Shown here: positions 53,108 to 62,570 of the stretch, piece after piece | Layout: each line of letters starts with the position of its first letter | How positions within the stretch are numbered: position 1 is the first letter of the stretch | NCBI RefSeq assembly: GCF_963666145.1 | Contig: NZ_OY762614.1 | Span: forward strand, 3,586,501 to 3,650,500 | Reading direction: 5' to 3' | DNA length: 64,000 nt | From: an uncultured Desulfobacter sp. | Lineage (GTDB): Bacteria > Desulfobacterota > Desulfobacteria > Desulfobacterales > Desulfobacteraceae | Position numbers and translations under genes: made by a program | Notes under the pieces: generated by a model | Database searches by the model: none | The model's input: the letters and a program-made list of their open reading frames with translations, nothing else | Told to the model about the DNA's origin: nothing

Positions 53108-53953
53108 CTATTCATAGCTTTTATTGTCAAATGCTTTCTCCAGCCTGCCCTGAAACGCATGATATTGGCCATGTTCATAAGCATGCCTGGGGCCTTCTGC
53201 ACAGACACAAGGGGCATCTTTATCGATATACTTCTGTTTCCCGCCCGGTGTTTTAAAAACACGTTTCATTTCATTGCCGCGCTCACCAACTTCGTAAAAA
53301 CAATGCGCTTCAACAAGATGGTGGGGTTCATCACCAGGGCAACAAGCAACTTGGCTTTTCTCTCCTTTTCTCCTCCCCTGATTATAAGTAACCAACTCGC
53401 ATCTCTTTGCCGCTTTGCATTCATCCTTTTTGCATTGAGCCTCTTTTGTTGCCAATCCTTCACACGCCGTTTTCTTTTTACCTGCATCATTTTCACAATT
53501 TTTAATCGGGGACATTGCCATTGTATCTGCATACATCCATGGGGGTGAGTTCCCAGGGAAAGACCCATGATTATGTGTCGTCATATCTAAATGCCGTACC
53601 ACATTTTGCCCCTCGAATTTTACATCCATGGACCACATGTTAAAATAGGCCTTCCCTTTGATTTTACTGGTCATAATACCTTTTTTCGGGGCTGATCCGG
53701 CTTCGTCGCCAGTGCTGGTTTTAAAATGAGATTTATTTTTCAGCATCACCTGCTTGCCGGAAATTTTGACTTTTTTGCTTCCCTTGTCGGTATCCTTGGC
53801 AAATGCCGTGTTGGGGTAAGGGATGGGGACACCTGGCGGGGTGGCCGGGGTTTGCGGGGGTGTGAAGCATACATCCGGAAAGGCGCAGATGGCCTTGCCA
53901 TCCGCGGCTTTGCAAGCAATCTCCCTGCCGTTTGCAAATACGTTGTTTCCCAT
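53108..53953 (-). CDS. T6SS effector: DUF4150 (PAAR-like) with short GHH2/HNH-like end
   Basis: A 281-residue paralogue of the plus-strand effector. By ungapped hand count 110 of the first 140 residues are identical between the two. The second half diverges but keeps the nuclease-like pattern: CKAAKRC, CCPGDEPHHL (His211, His212), APCVCAEG and HGQYH (His261, His265). It stops 16 residues after the last His, while the other effector continues for over 100 residues, so it is either a shorter variant or truncated. It follows the intact thiolase-fold gene by 12 bases and precedes its candidate immunity gene. Confidence 0.83.
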   Translation of the reverse strand: MGNNVFANGREIACKAADGKAICAFPDVCFTPPQTPATPPGVPIPYPNTAFAKDTDKGSKKVKISGKQVMLKNKSHFKTSTGDEAGSAPKKGIMTSKIKGKAYFNMWSMDVKFEGQNVVRHLDMTTHNHGSFPGNSPPWMYADTMAMSPIKNCENDAGKKKTACEGLATKEAQCKKDECKAAKRCELVTYNQGRRKGEKSQVACCPGDEPHHLVEAHCFYEVGERGNEMKRVFKTPGGKQKYIDKDAPCVCAEGPRHAYEHGQYHAFQGRLEKAFDNKSYE

Positions 53954-53965
53954 GGATGGTTCCTG

Positions 53966-54991
53966 TTATTCAGTTTTGGCCTGAACGACGATAGCCGCCC
54001 GTTGGCCGTTATCATTGGAAAAATGACACAGCACGCCATTACCTTTGGCATACCCTTTGGCTGCGGCAGCACTTGCCACGGCCAGGATCACCGGTAAAAT
54101 GGCGGCGCCGGTCTCGCCGATGCATTCGGCCGGGTGCCAGATATCAAATTCTTCTTTGCGTTTTCTCAATATTCTGGACAGAACCAGGGCAGCTTCCTTG
54201 AAATAGTATTGTTCTCCACTCACGTCGCAGATGCGGTAATCCAGGTCGCCCAACTCGCATTCTGCCATGGAGAGCGCCGCTTTTACCGCCTGGACCATGC
54301 CTTGGGCCCGCTGGGGGTGTTCGGAGCGGATATGGGCCTGCTCGCTGCCGAAACCGATACCTTTAATGGTGATAGCAGCGTTCCGGGCCGATTGTGCCGG
54401 GACGAGCAGGACGGCCGCCGCAGCTTCCCCGGAAATAAAACCATTACTGTTTTTTCCGGTCAGTATCCGGTCTTCCTTTTCAAATGCAGCAAGCGTCGCT
54501 GCCGTAACATAGGAATCGGTTCCAGCGATCAGTACCCGGGAAGTTTTGCCGGCGTGCATTAGTTCATGGGCCAGTTTAATGGCGGTTACGCCCCCGACAC
54601 GGCCTTCGGCAATTAGGGTGGAGCTGCCGGCAAATTGAAAACCCGTGACCTCCTCAATTTCCTGAAGCAATGACTGGTCGATGTCGGTCATACGGCCGGG
54701 CCGGTCCATCTCGGGCAGACATAAAATGAGGGACGTTGTCCTGATTTCATCTTCGGTCAGATTACTCAACGCCTCCTGAATAGCCATTGCCGCCATGTGG
54801 ATGAGTTTGGTGCGGCCGCGAAAAGGAGTCTCAAGGGGAACCTCTGCCGCAACGATCCATTCGCCGTTGCCGTCCATGAACCGAGTCTCGCTGAAATTAT
54901 TCAACCCGCAACGGATGGCCGCGCATGCGGCAGGCGCAGTAAGCCCTGCATGGCAGATTATCCCACAAGTTTGCACCGCCAGGTTCATCAT
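53966..54991 (-). CDS. Thiolase-fold (ketoacyl-synthase-like) protein lacking catalytic residues
   Basis: A 341-residue protein with the overall pattern of beta-ketoacyl synthases (GLTAPAACAAIRCG start, GFISGEAAAAVLLV middle, TGAAILPVILAVASAAAAKG near the end). The catalytic Cys motif (TACSS in true synthases) is replaced by IAEGRVGG (about 127-134), and neither active-site His is in place (CDVSGEQ and GETGAA). So no condensation chemistry is expected. Such proteins accompany DUF2169/DUF4150 effector genes in some T6SS loci; a structural or chaperone role is inferred. It starts 40 bases after the clpV stop with GAGGA upstream. Confidence 0.8.
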   Translation of the reverse strand: MMNLAVQTCGIICHAGLTAPAACAAIRCGLNNFSETRFMDGNGEWIVAAEVPLETPFRGRTKLIHMAAMAIQEALSNLTEDEIRTTSLILCLPEMDRPGRMTDIDQSLLQEIEEVTGFQFAGSSTLIAEGRVGGVTAIKLAHELMHAGKTSRVLIAGTDSYVTAATLAAFEKEDRILTGKNSNGFISGEAAAAVLLVPAQSARNAAITIKGIGFGSEQAHIRSEHPQRAQGMVQAVKAALSMAECELGDLDYRICDVSGEQYYFKEAALVLSRILRKRKEEFDIWHPAECIGETGAAILPVILAVASAAAAKGYAKGNGVLCHFSNDNGQRAAIVVQAKTE

Positions 54992-55031
54992 TTATAGTAT
55001 CCTCGATTCACTTTATTGGCCCAGATTTTCA

Positions 55032-57662
55032 TTAATCTTCAAACTCAATGGTAAATGAATCGGTCTCATCCACATCCAGAATGATTTTGGACGGCATGCC
55101 GTCGGTGCTCATCCGGGTTAACAATTCCCTGGAGATTTTGGGAAAAATATTGGCGTTAAGGATGTAATCAATGTTCCGGGCACCGGTTTCAACCTCGCTG
55201 CACCTGGCGGTGATCTGTTCCTGCACTTTGTCCGTAAACTGTAATTCGATTTTGTTGTTCTCTTTCAGGGTCTTTTTCACCTTTTTCAGCTTGAGTCCAA
55301 CAATCATGGAGAGGACATCGGGTTTTAGACTGACATAGGGCAGCACCGTCATCCGGGCCAGCAGGGCCGGTTTAAAGTATTTTGACAGCATGGGGCGGAT
55401 GGCCGACGTGACCGCTTCGATCTCAACCTGTTCCTGGTCAATGGTCATGGCCTGGATGGTGTCTGTGGCCAGGTTTGAGGTGAGGATGATCACGGTGTTT
55501 TTAAAGTTGATCTCCTTTCCTTCGCCGTCGGTGAGCACCCCTTTGTCAAAGACCTGGTAAAACAGGTTCAGGATATCGGGATGGGCCTTTTCAACTTCGT
55601 CGAGGAGCACCACGGAATAGGGCTTCTGGCGCACCGCCTCGGTGAGCATGCCTCCTTCGCCAAATCCCACATAGCCGGGAGGAGAGCCGATCAGACGGCT
55701 GACGGTATGGCCTTCCTGGAACTCACTCATATTGATGATCACCGAGTTTTTCTCGCTGCCGAACATAAGATCGGCAATGGCCATGCCGGTTTCGGTTTTG
55801 CCCACACCGCTGGGCCCGGCCAAAAGAAATACCCCCATGGGCTGACTCGGGTCCTTGATACCGGCCTTGGACGCCCGGATCACCTCGGCAATGGCCTGGA
55901 GGGCATGGTCCTGGCCTTTAACCCGTTCTCCCAACCGTTTATCCAGGTTAACAATATTTTCGGCCTCATCCTTAAGCATTTTGCCCAAAGGAATACCGGT
56001 CCAGTCCGACACCACCTGGGCGATGACGTTTTCATTGACCTCAAGCTGCATCAGGGCATTTTCTCCCTGGATACGCGCAAGTTCCGTGTCAGCCTCGGAA
56101 AGTTTTGATTTGATCTTTTCAATGGCGTCGGCATCGGTTTTATCGGTTGCCTGCAGCTCTGCTCTTAGTTCAAGTACAGCCTGGGCCGCCTGCATCTCTT
56201 TTTCCCAACGCTCTTTAATGGCATCCGCATCCCGGGTATATTGGTCAATATCCGCTAAAATTTTTTCATAGGTCTCTTCATCAATGGGCATATTGTTGTC
56301 CCGGTCCCGTTCCATGGCCGTTTGGGTGCGTTCAAAGGCCTGGATGGCCCGGTCCTTGTCTTCCAGGGCCGGCGGTTTGGTGGATAGATTTATTTTTACC
56401 CGGGCACAACCCGTATCCAGAAGATCAATGGCTTTGTCGGGCAGGAATCTGCCGGCAATGTACCGGTCTGAGAACTCCGCAGCCGCCTTGACCGCAGCTT
56501 CGGTGATAATGACCTTGTGTGTTTTTTCATACCCGGGCTTCAAGCCCCTCAGGATCAGTTCGGTGTCTGCCACGCTGGGTTCATCCAGCTTAATGGGCTG
56601 AAACCGCCGGGCCAGGGCCGGGTCCTTTTCAAAATATTTTTTATATTCTCCCCAGGTGGTGGCGGCCACGGTGCGCAGTTCCCCCCGGGCCAGGGCCGGT
56701 TTTAATAGGTTGGCCGCGTCGCTGCCGCCGGCGCTGCCCCCGGCGCCGATCAGGGTGTGGGCTTCGTCAATGAACAAAATGACCGGGGTTTCATAGGCCT
56801 TGACCTCGGTGATAACTCCTTTCAGCCGGTTTTCAAATTCGCCTTTCATGCCGGCACCGGCTTCAAGCAGCCCCATGTCCAGCTCCAGCAGAGTTACGTT
56901 TTTAAGCACATCCGGGACGTCATCCTGGATGATGCGCAGGGCAAGCCCCTCCACCACAGCCGTCTTGCCGACCCCGGGTTCCCCCACACAGATGGGGTTG
57001 TTTTTCCTTCTGCGGGACAACACATCAATCATCTGGCGGATCTCTTCATCCCGGCCGAACACAGGATCAATGCCGCCCAGGGATGCTTTTTCCGTAAAAT
57101 TATTGCAGAACCTGTTGATGAAACTGCCTGACTTCTGGGGCTCTCCGCCTCCGGGCTTTGATGTTGATGCCGGTTTAATGGACGAGGCCTCATTCGATCC
57201 TTTGGTAATGGCGAAAAATTGTTCTTTTAAGGTTTCCAGACTGATTTTTTTCAGCAGGGCATCATAACTGCCGGACACGTAGGATTGGGGCCGCTCCAGA
57301 AGGGCCAGAAGAATCGCACCGGACCGGATATCGTTTTCTTCCAGTTCAATGGAGGCCACCATCCATGCATCCTGGAACAGATCCAGGAGCCGGGGGGAAA
57401 ATACCGGCCGGCTTGAATTACCGGTTTTAAGTTCTTCAATGGCGGTTTCGATTTGTTTGATTACGGTGCCCGATTCGATCTCAAACTGTTTGAGAATCAA
57501 TGAAATATCAGATCGGGGGTCCTCAACCACTTTCAGGATAAAATGTTCCACGGTCACTTCGTAATGGGTTCTTGACACACACAGTCCGGCACCGGCCTGA
57601 AGGGTGTTGGTACAAAAATCATTTAAACGGGAAAGCAAAGACTTTATATCAACATTCACCAT
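55032..57662 (-). CDS. clpV: T6SS ATPase ClpV (TssH)
   Basis: An 876-residue AAA+ disaggregase that recycles the contracted TssBC sheath. The N-terminal domain (about 1-150) binds the sheath. The first ATPase domain has Walker A GEPGVGKT and Walker B ILFIDEAHTL; a coiled-coil middle domain follows (about 410-530). The second ATPase domain has GPSGVGKT and VVLLDEVEKAHP. AAAGGA precedes the ATG. It lies 26 bases after tssG. Confidence 0.95.
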   Translation of the reverse strand: MVNVDIKSLLSRLNDFCTNTLQAGAGLCVSRTHYEVTVEHFILKVVEDPRSDISLILKQFEIESGTVIKQIETAIEELKTGNSSRPVFSPRLLDLFQDAWMVASIELEENDIRSGAILLALLERPQSYVSGSYDALLKKISLETLKEQFFAITKGSNEASSIKPASTSKPGGGEPQKSGSFINRFCNNFTEKASLGGIDPVFGRDEEIRQMIDVLSRRRKNNPICVGEPGVGKTAVVEGLALRIIQDDVPDVLKNVTLLELDMGLLEAGAGMKGEFENRLKGVITEVKAYETPVILFIDEAHTLIGAGGSAGGSDAANLLKPALARGELRTVAATTWGEYKKYFEKDPALARRFQPIKLDEPSVADTELILRGLKPGYEKTHKVIITEAAVKAAAEFSDRYIAGRFLPDKAIDLLDTGCARVKINLSTKPPALEDKDRAIQAFERTQTAMERDRDNNMPIDEETYEKILADIDQYTRDADAIKERWEKEMQAAQAVLELRAELQATDKTDADAIEKIKSKLSEADTELARIQGENALMQLEVNENVIAQVVSDWTGIPLGKMLKDEAENIVNLDKRLGERVKGQDHALQAIAEVIRASKAGIKDPSQPMGVFLLAGPSGVGKTETGMAIADLMFGSEKNSVIINMSEFQEGHTVSRLIGSPPGYVGFGEGGMLTEAVRQKPYSVVLLDEVEKAHPDILNLFYQVFDKGVLTDGEGKEINFKNTVIILTSNLATDTIQAMTIDQEQVEIEAVTSAIRPMLSKYFKPALLARMTVLPYVSLKPDVLSMIVGLKLKKVKKTLKENNKIELQFTDKVQEQITARCSEVETGARNIDYILNANIFPKISRELLTRMSTDGMPSKIILDVDETDSFTIEFED

Positions 57663-57688
57663 GGCAAATTTCCTTTTTATTTAGTGTG

Positions 57689-58729
57689 TTATGATTTTAA
57701 CTGCTTTAAATCACGCTCCTGAAAGGTGATATACGGGTCATCTTTAAAGTGATGCCCCTGGGATGCTGACCAGGTGGTCCACCCCAGTTTGGGTGTATTT
57801 GTTCCTGTTTGACCCAGCACACATGCCGGGATCTGTTGTTTATCGAGTATCACGCGCAGCTCAAATTCAAATTCAATGCCCACCATGTACCGGATGAGTG
57901 AAAACACCGGCAGGAGCAGGTCACCGCCGGGCATGAATTTATTATACCGGGTAAACCCCATGGGACCGATATTGACCCTGAATTTGGTCTGGCACTCCTT
58001 GACCAAGCTGCCGCAGACGGCGTCCCTGCCCAGGCTGCCGTGGGCCGCTCCAAGGCGGGTGCAGTCCTCCTCTTCCAGGGGGATATCGCGTTCAATGAAC
58101 TGGTCCACCCGGGTCGGTGCGCCGGAAAAGTATTCAATGGCCGCCTCAATCCCTGTTGCCGATGCCGTGGGCAAAGAGAGCAGGCCGCTGTAAAAGGTTA
58201 ACGATTCCCTGGGAAGATCCAGCATGCCCACCATGCCGGATGTGCCCAAGCCCGCCAGGCTGAGCAGGTATCTGGAAAGTCTGTCCCCGGCACCCGGCTG
58301 GTAGTTTTCGGGAAACAGCTGTTTTTTCCAGGCCAGATAAAAGAGCGAAATCAGGCGGTGGTGGAACATGTTTAAAAATTCAATAAAGGTATCATCCTTT
58401 TTTTTCTTTCGCGCCACCCCAAGTTCATTGTACCAGTTGGGCAAAAGGCCGGAGGGTCCGATAAGGCCCATAAAGGCCACATCCATTTGCGCCTGCCCTG
58501 ACGATTCATCCTTTTCAAGCCGCACAATGTCACTGGCCGGAAAACAAAAGCCGGGCTGTACACCAAAGCGTACCGCCTCCTGGTCCGGCGTAAGCGCCTC
58601 GCCAATCGCTTTTTTTCCAGGTGCAAATTTTTCCAGCAACTCAACTGCCTTGAAAAAGGAGAATTCAAAAAACGATTCATAGAGCTGTGTCTCTATACCA
58701 GGATCTGATTGCCGCTTCTCGGGGGCCAC
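57689..58729 (-). CDS. tssG: T6SS baseplate protein TssG
   Basis: A 346-residue baseplate wedge subunit (VasB/ImpH family) that works with TssF. Family features are FFKAVELLEKFAP near residue 30, RFGVQPGFCFPASDI, and the GPSGLLPNWYNEL motif near 95. The start is a GTG at 58729 with AAAGGAG upstream, inside the tssF gene: the two overlap by 37 bases, so translation is coupled. Confidence 0.93.
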   Translation of the reverse strand: MAPEKRQSDPGIETQLYESFFEFSFFKAVELLEKFAPGKKAIGEALTPDQEAVRFGVQPGFCFPASDIVRLEKDESSGQAQMDVAFMGLIGPSGLLPNWYNELGVARKKKKDDTFIEFLNMFHHRLISLFYLAWKKQLFPENYQPGAGDRLSRYLLSLAGLGTSGMVGMLDLPRESLTFYSGLLSLPTASATGIEAAIEYFSGAPTRVDQFIERDIPLEEEDCTRLGAAHGSLGRDAVCGSLVKECQTKFRVNIGPMGFTRYNKFMPGGDLLLPVFSLIRYMVGIEFEFELRVILDKQQIPACVLGQTGTNTPKLGWTTWSASQGHHFKDDPYITFQERDLKQLKS

Positions 58730-60495
58730 TTTTTTAACTCCTTTGTTGCCTGAAGGGTTCTAATGACCAGTCTGGAAAATGAGTTCACCGAGACATATTG
58801 TCCTAAAAACCGGTCCAGGATCGCCCCGAACAGATAAAGCCCGGATCCGACAAATTTATCTTCATCCAGTGTTATGGTGATTTCCACGCCCCTGGCAAAG
58901 GCGTCATTCACCCGCTTGGTGATGTGCCGGGTTGACACGGATACAATACCGTTGATCTGTTGCCGGGTGGCGCTTGAATTCTGGAAATCATACAGTTTGA
59001 GGATCTCTTTTAATGCATCTTCTCCGCCCTCTGCCAGGGAGATGTAATTCAAGGAGAGATGGGAGATCAGCCGCCACTGCAGGGCACCGCCCAGGGCCGG
59101 CCGAAAGGTGGGTGTGGGCTTAATCAATGAGACAATTTTATTTACAGGCGCGGCAAGTTCCATGGTGAAATCGCCTCGCACATCGCCAAACGGCAGGCGG
59201 GAGGGCATATCCCTGTTTGTGCAGGTGTGCCTGACGGTCAGGATATCACACCCCGGATCTGCCGGGGTCATGTTTAAATCGCAAAAGGATAAAAATACAT
59301 CCGTACCTTTATCTGATTTGCGGCCGGAGGGCCGACGCTGAACGTGCCAGAATACCTTGGGTTCATTGTCAAGTTCATCGGACAGATGGTGCCGGATGGA
59401 GTAAAAGGGCCGAAACTCTTTGGCCTTGCTTTCTGAGGTTGATGCGGCTGTCACCTGATCTATGGTGTACACCTCCGTGGCGTCATACCGGCGAAGGTCC
59501 GGGGTAACCTGGTATTCGGTTTTTCTCTGTTCAATGCGGATGGGCTCGGCAATTTTTTTAAACAGGTTCACGGCCGGTGCGGCATTGAGCTGAAATGTAT
59601 CCGGGTCTACAATGACATTTTTTTTGATTGCCTTGTCAAAACAAAAGCGTATGGTCAATCGGGTGCCCGCCCGAAGGCCATTTAACCGGGTAAGTCCAAC
59701 CAGATCAAAAAAAAGAAATTTTTCAGGAAAGGTGAAGTACTCAAACAGCAGCAGATACCCGGGAAAGGAGCGTTTGGAAAAGGGAAGCAGTTTTTCATCC
59801 CCGGAAAATCCCACCGGGCGGATTGACGTTTTATCCAAGGTCAGGGTTTTCTCGGTGCCGCCCTCCGGGGTAAACATTAATTTAACGGCCGTAACATTAT
59901 TGAAAAGGCGTTCATAAAGAGGAAATACATGCTGGGACTGGCCGTTTAAGAAAAATCGAAGCCTGTCAAAGGCAATATCGCCGAAATCAATGTCATTGAC
60001 GGTATCCAGACGGATGTCAAGGGTCTGCACGGTGTTAAGCGCCGACGGACCTGCCTCTTTGACCTCCACACCGGCAACTTTTACGGGCCAAAGCGATACG
60101 GCCGAGCAAAGGGTAAAGGTGCACGGACTGCCTTTCACCGGTTTGGAAAACATCGGCACCCCTTTTTCGATGGTGTATCCCTTTTCCGTGATGCTTTTGG
60201 TTATGGGGTCAAACTGCACGATGGTCATGGAGGGGATCGGATTGTTGTAATGCGGATAGGTGATGTTGAAAATGGATTCGGTGATTTCAGGAAAATCATC
60301 ATCAATTTTTTTGTGAATCCGTCCGCTGATAAAGGCAAAGGCTTCAATGAGCCTTTCAATATGGGGATCTTCGCACTTGTCCGGTTCAAGTTGCAGGCGT
60401 CCGGCAATTTTAGGATATTTTCGGGCAAAATGGCCACCCATCTCCCGGACAAAGGTCAGTTCCTGTTCGTAATATTTTAAAAGTGTGTCATCCAT
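58693..60495 (-). CDS. tssF: T6SS baseplate protein TssF
   Basis: A 600-residue baseplate wedge subunit (VasA/ImpG family) that pairs with TssG around the VgrG hub. The N-terminus LLKYYEQELTFVREMGGHFA and the IERLIEAFAFISGRIHKKID segment are diagnostic. The C-terminus overlaps tssG by 37 bases in another frame. Length is typical for the family. Confidence 0.95.
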   Translation of the reverse strand: MDDTLLKYYEQELTFVREMGGHFARKYPKIAGRLQLEPDKCEDPHIERLIEAFAFISGRIHKKIDDDFPEITESIFNITYPHYNNPIPSMTIVQFDPITKSITEKGYTIEKGVPMFSKPVKGSPCTFTLCSAVSLWPVKVAGVEVKEAGPSALNTVQTLDIRLDTVNDIDFGDIAFDRLRFFLNGQSQHVFPLYERLFNNVTAVKLMFTPEGGTEKTLTLDKTSIRPVGFSGDEKLLPFSKRSFPGYLLLFEYFTFPEKFLFFDLVGLTRLNGLRAGTRLTIRFCFDKAIKKNVIVDPDTFQLNAAPAVNLFKKIAEPIRIEQRKTEYQVTPDLRRYDATEVYTIDQVTAASTSESKAKEFRPFYSIRHHLSDELDNEPKVFWHVQRRPSGRKSDKGTDVFLSFCDLNMTPADPGCDILTVRHTCTNRDMPSRLPFGDVRGDFTMELAAPVNKIVSLIKPTPTFRPALGGALQWRLISHLSLNYISLAEGGEDALKEILKLYDFQNSSATRQQINGIVSVSTRHITKRVNDAFARGVEITITLDEDKFVGSGLYLFGAILDRFLGQYVSVNSFSRLVIRTLQATKELKKWPPRSGNQILV

Positions 60496-60533
60496 GGTGC
60501 AGTAAATTTTTATAGACCATTTAAACAGGTCAT

Positions 60534-61007
60534 TTAATGGGAAATGATGTAGCAGTTCCGGCCCACATCAAAAAAGGTATCAAATGAGACCGGCTCATTG
60601 AGCGGGTCCACCACGAGCATGCCGGTAATAATGAAATAGAGCTGTCCTTTTTTTTTGCCTTGCCGGTCGAGGCGGACCGCCGCTTTTTTCAGTCTGGGTT
60701 CATATTTTTGGATTGCCGATTCAATCTCCTTGCATAGTTTTTGACGTACAATACTCGTTTCCGGGTTCTCCACGGAAAAATCCCGGATACCGTAGCCGAT
60801 CAAAGAGGCGTTCAGATTCGTAAAGGATTTAGGAATCTCAATGGGGCTGCACCGGGTATTCAGCAGGTTTTCAATATCCCGGATCACACTGTTGATGATC
60901 GTCTGCTCAGACACAATACGCTGCTGTTCAGACTCCCGGGTCTGTGATGGATCATCATCCAGGAGCCTGTCCAGCAACGAGGCTGTGAGATTAACTGAAT
61001 CGGTCAT
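60534..61007 (-). CDS. tssE: T6SS baseplate protein TssE (gp25-like)
   Basis: A 157-residue gp25-like lysozyme-fold baseplate protein that starts sheath polymerisation. It shows SLLDRLLDDDP at the start, RDIENLLNTR near residue 43, and YGIRDFSVENPE, family landmarks including the conserved Glu-Asn-Pro-like segment. AAGGATTT precedes the ATG. It lies 31 bases after tssC and 38 before tssF. Confidence 0.92.
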   Translation of the reverse strand: MTDSVNLTASLLDRLLDDDPSQTRESEQQRIVSEQTIINSVIRDIENLLNTRCSPIEIPKSFTNLNASLIGYGIRDFSVENPETSIVRQKLCKEIESAIQKYEPRLKKAAVRLDRQGKKKGQLYFIITGMLVVDPLNEPVSFDTFFDVGRNCYIISH

Positions 61008-61038
61008 AAATCCTTAAACGCCTGTGTTGTTAACGTTC

Positions 61039-62535
61039 TTAGCCTTGGGCCGGGGGAGGTAATTCCGCCACCAGGCGCAGGGATACAGACAATTCATCCA
61101 GCTGAAAATGGGGCTTGAGAAAACTGACCGCCCTGTAGGCCCCGGGTTTTCCCGGAATTTCAGATACGTCAATTCTGGCCTCACGCAAGGGATACTTGGC
61201 CTTCATATCCTGGGTGGCGTTGTCATCCAGCAGCACATAGTTGCTGATCCACCGGTTCAGGTAGTCTTCGGCATTCTTGCGGGTCATGAAACTGCCGATT
61301 TTGTCTCGCATGATGGATTTGAGATAATGGGCAAACCGTGCCGTGGCCATGATATATTGCAGCTGGGACGACAGCCTGGCATTGGCATTGGCCGCATCCG
61401 TATCAAAGACTTTGGGTTTGTTGCAGCTCTGGGTGCTAAAAAAGGCGGCATAGTCCGTGCCTTTGCAGTGGACCAGGGGGATGAATCCCAGATCCGCCAG
61501 CTCTTTTTCCCGCCGGTCTGTAATGGCAATTTCCGTGGGACATTTGAGGGCCACATCCCCTTCATCGGTTTTAAAGGTGTGAACCGGCAGGTCCTGGACC
61601 AGGCCGCCGCCTTCAACCCCTCTGATGGCGGCACACCATGAATGCTTGGCAAAGGCTTCGGTGAGCCGGGTGCCTAAGGCATAGGCGGCATTGCCCCACA
61701 GATACCGCCTGTGGTCGGTGCCGTCCACTTTTTCTTCAAAGTCAAAGGCTTCCACCGGCACCGTGTTCTTGCCGTAGGGCAGGCGCATGAGGATGTGGGG
61801 CATGGCCAGGGCCACATATCTTGAATCCTCGGATTCTCTGAACGAGCGCCATTTTGCATATTCGTCCCCGGAAAATATTTTGGCCATATCCCGGGGATTG
61901 CCAAGCTCCGTAAAGCTGTCCATGTTAAACAATTCAGGGCCTGCCGCAGACAAAAAGGGCGCATGGGCAGCCGCGGCCACGCCTGAAATTTTATTGAGCA
62001 GGGCCATATCCTGGGGGTGGCTGGTGAATTCATAATCGCCGATCAACGCCCCGTAAGATGACCCGCCGAACATACCGAACTCCTCTTCATACACCTTCTT
62101 AAACAGGGAGGACTGGTCAAATTCCGAGGCCTTTTCCATATCCTTGAGCAGATCTTTTTTGGATACGTTCATGACCCGAAGTTTCATGCGTTCGCTGGTT
62201 TCGGTTTTGTCGACCAGGTAGCCAAGGCCGCGCCAGGAGCCTTCAAGTTTTTGAAAATCCTCGTGGTGCATCACCTCATTGAGCTGGTCTGAGATCAGTT
62301 TGTCAATCTGGCTGATTCTTGCATTGATCATGGCCTCGGTGTCTTTGGAAACGGTGATCTCCCCGTCCATGACCTGGGAGACAAATTCCCCCACAAGATC
62401 CTTGGCCCATGTTTTTTGGCTTTCATCCCGGGCAAGACGCCCCTGGGCGATTATTTGATCCAGGAGGCTCTCTTCCTGGACGGTCTCTTCGGTTTCCGGG
62501 GCATCCGGCTGAACCTGCTGTTCTTTATCCGACAT
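61039..62535 (-). CDS. tssC: T6SS sheath large subunit TssC
   Basis: A 498-residue sheath protein (VipB/ImpC). Landmarks are LEGSWRGLGYLVDKTE, GALIGDYEFTSHPQDM, RFAHYLKSIMRDKIG and the C-terminal AYRAVSFLKPHFQLDELSVS. It forms the contractile sheath with TssB, whose gene ends 35 bases upstream. GGAGAAATCCC precedes the ATG. Confidence 0.96.
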   Translation of the reverse strand: MSDKEQQVQPDAPETEETVQEESLLDQIIAQGRLARDESQKTWAKDLVGEFVSQVMDGEITVSKDTEAMINARISQIDKLISDQLNEVMHHEDFQKLEGSWRGLGYLVDKTETSERMKLRVMNVSKKDLLKDMEKASEFDQSSLFKKVYEEEFGMFGGSSYGALIGDYEFTSHPQDMALLNKISGVAAAAHAPFLSAAGPELFNMDSFTELGNPRDMAKIFSGDEYAKWRSFRESEDSRYVALAMPHILMRLPYGKNTVPVEAFDFEEKVDGTDHRRYLWGNAAYALGTRLTEAFAKHSWCAAIRGVEGGGLVQDLPVHTFKTDEGDVALKCPTEIAITDRREKELADLGFIPLVHCKGTDYAAFFSTQSCNKPKVFDTDAANANARLSSQLQYIMATARFAHYLKSIMRDKIGSFMTRKNAEDYLNRWISNYVLLDDNATQDMKAKYPLREARIDVSEIPGKPGAYRAVSFLKPHFQLDELSVSLRLVAELPPPAQG

Positions 62536-62570
62536 GGGATTTCTCCTTATGATAAATTTTTCACGATTGA

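Noticed and set aside
53966..54991. Fatty-acid or polyketide synthase gene
   Set aside because: The protein lacks the catalytic Cys and His residues and sits in a T6SS locus with no other lipid-synthesis genes.
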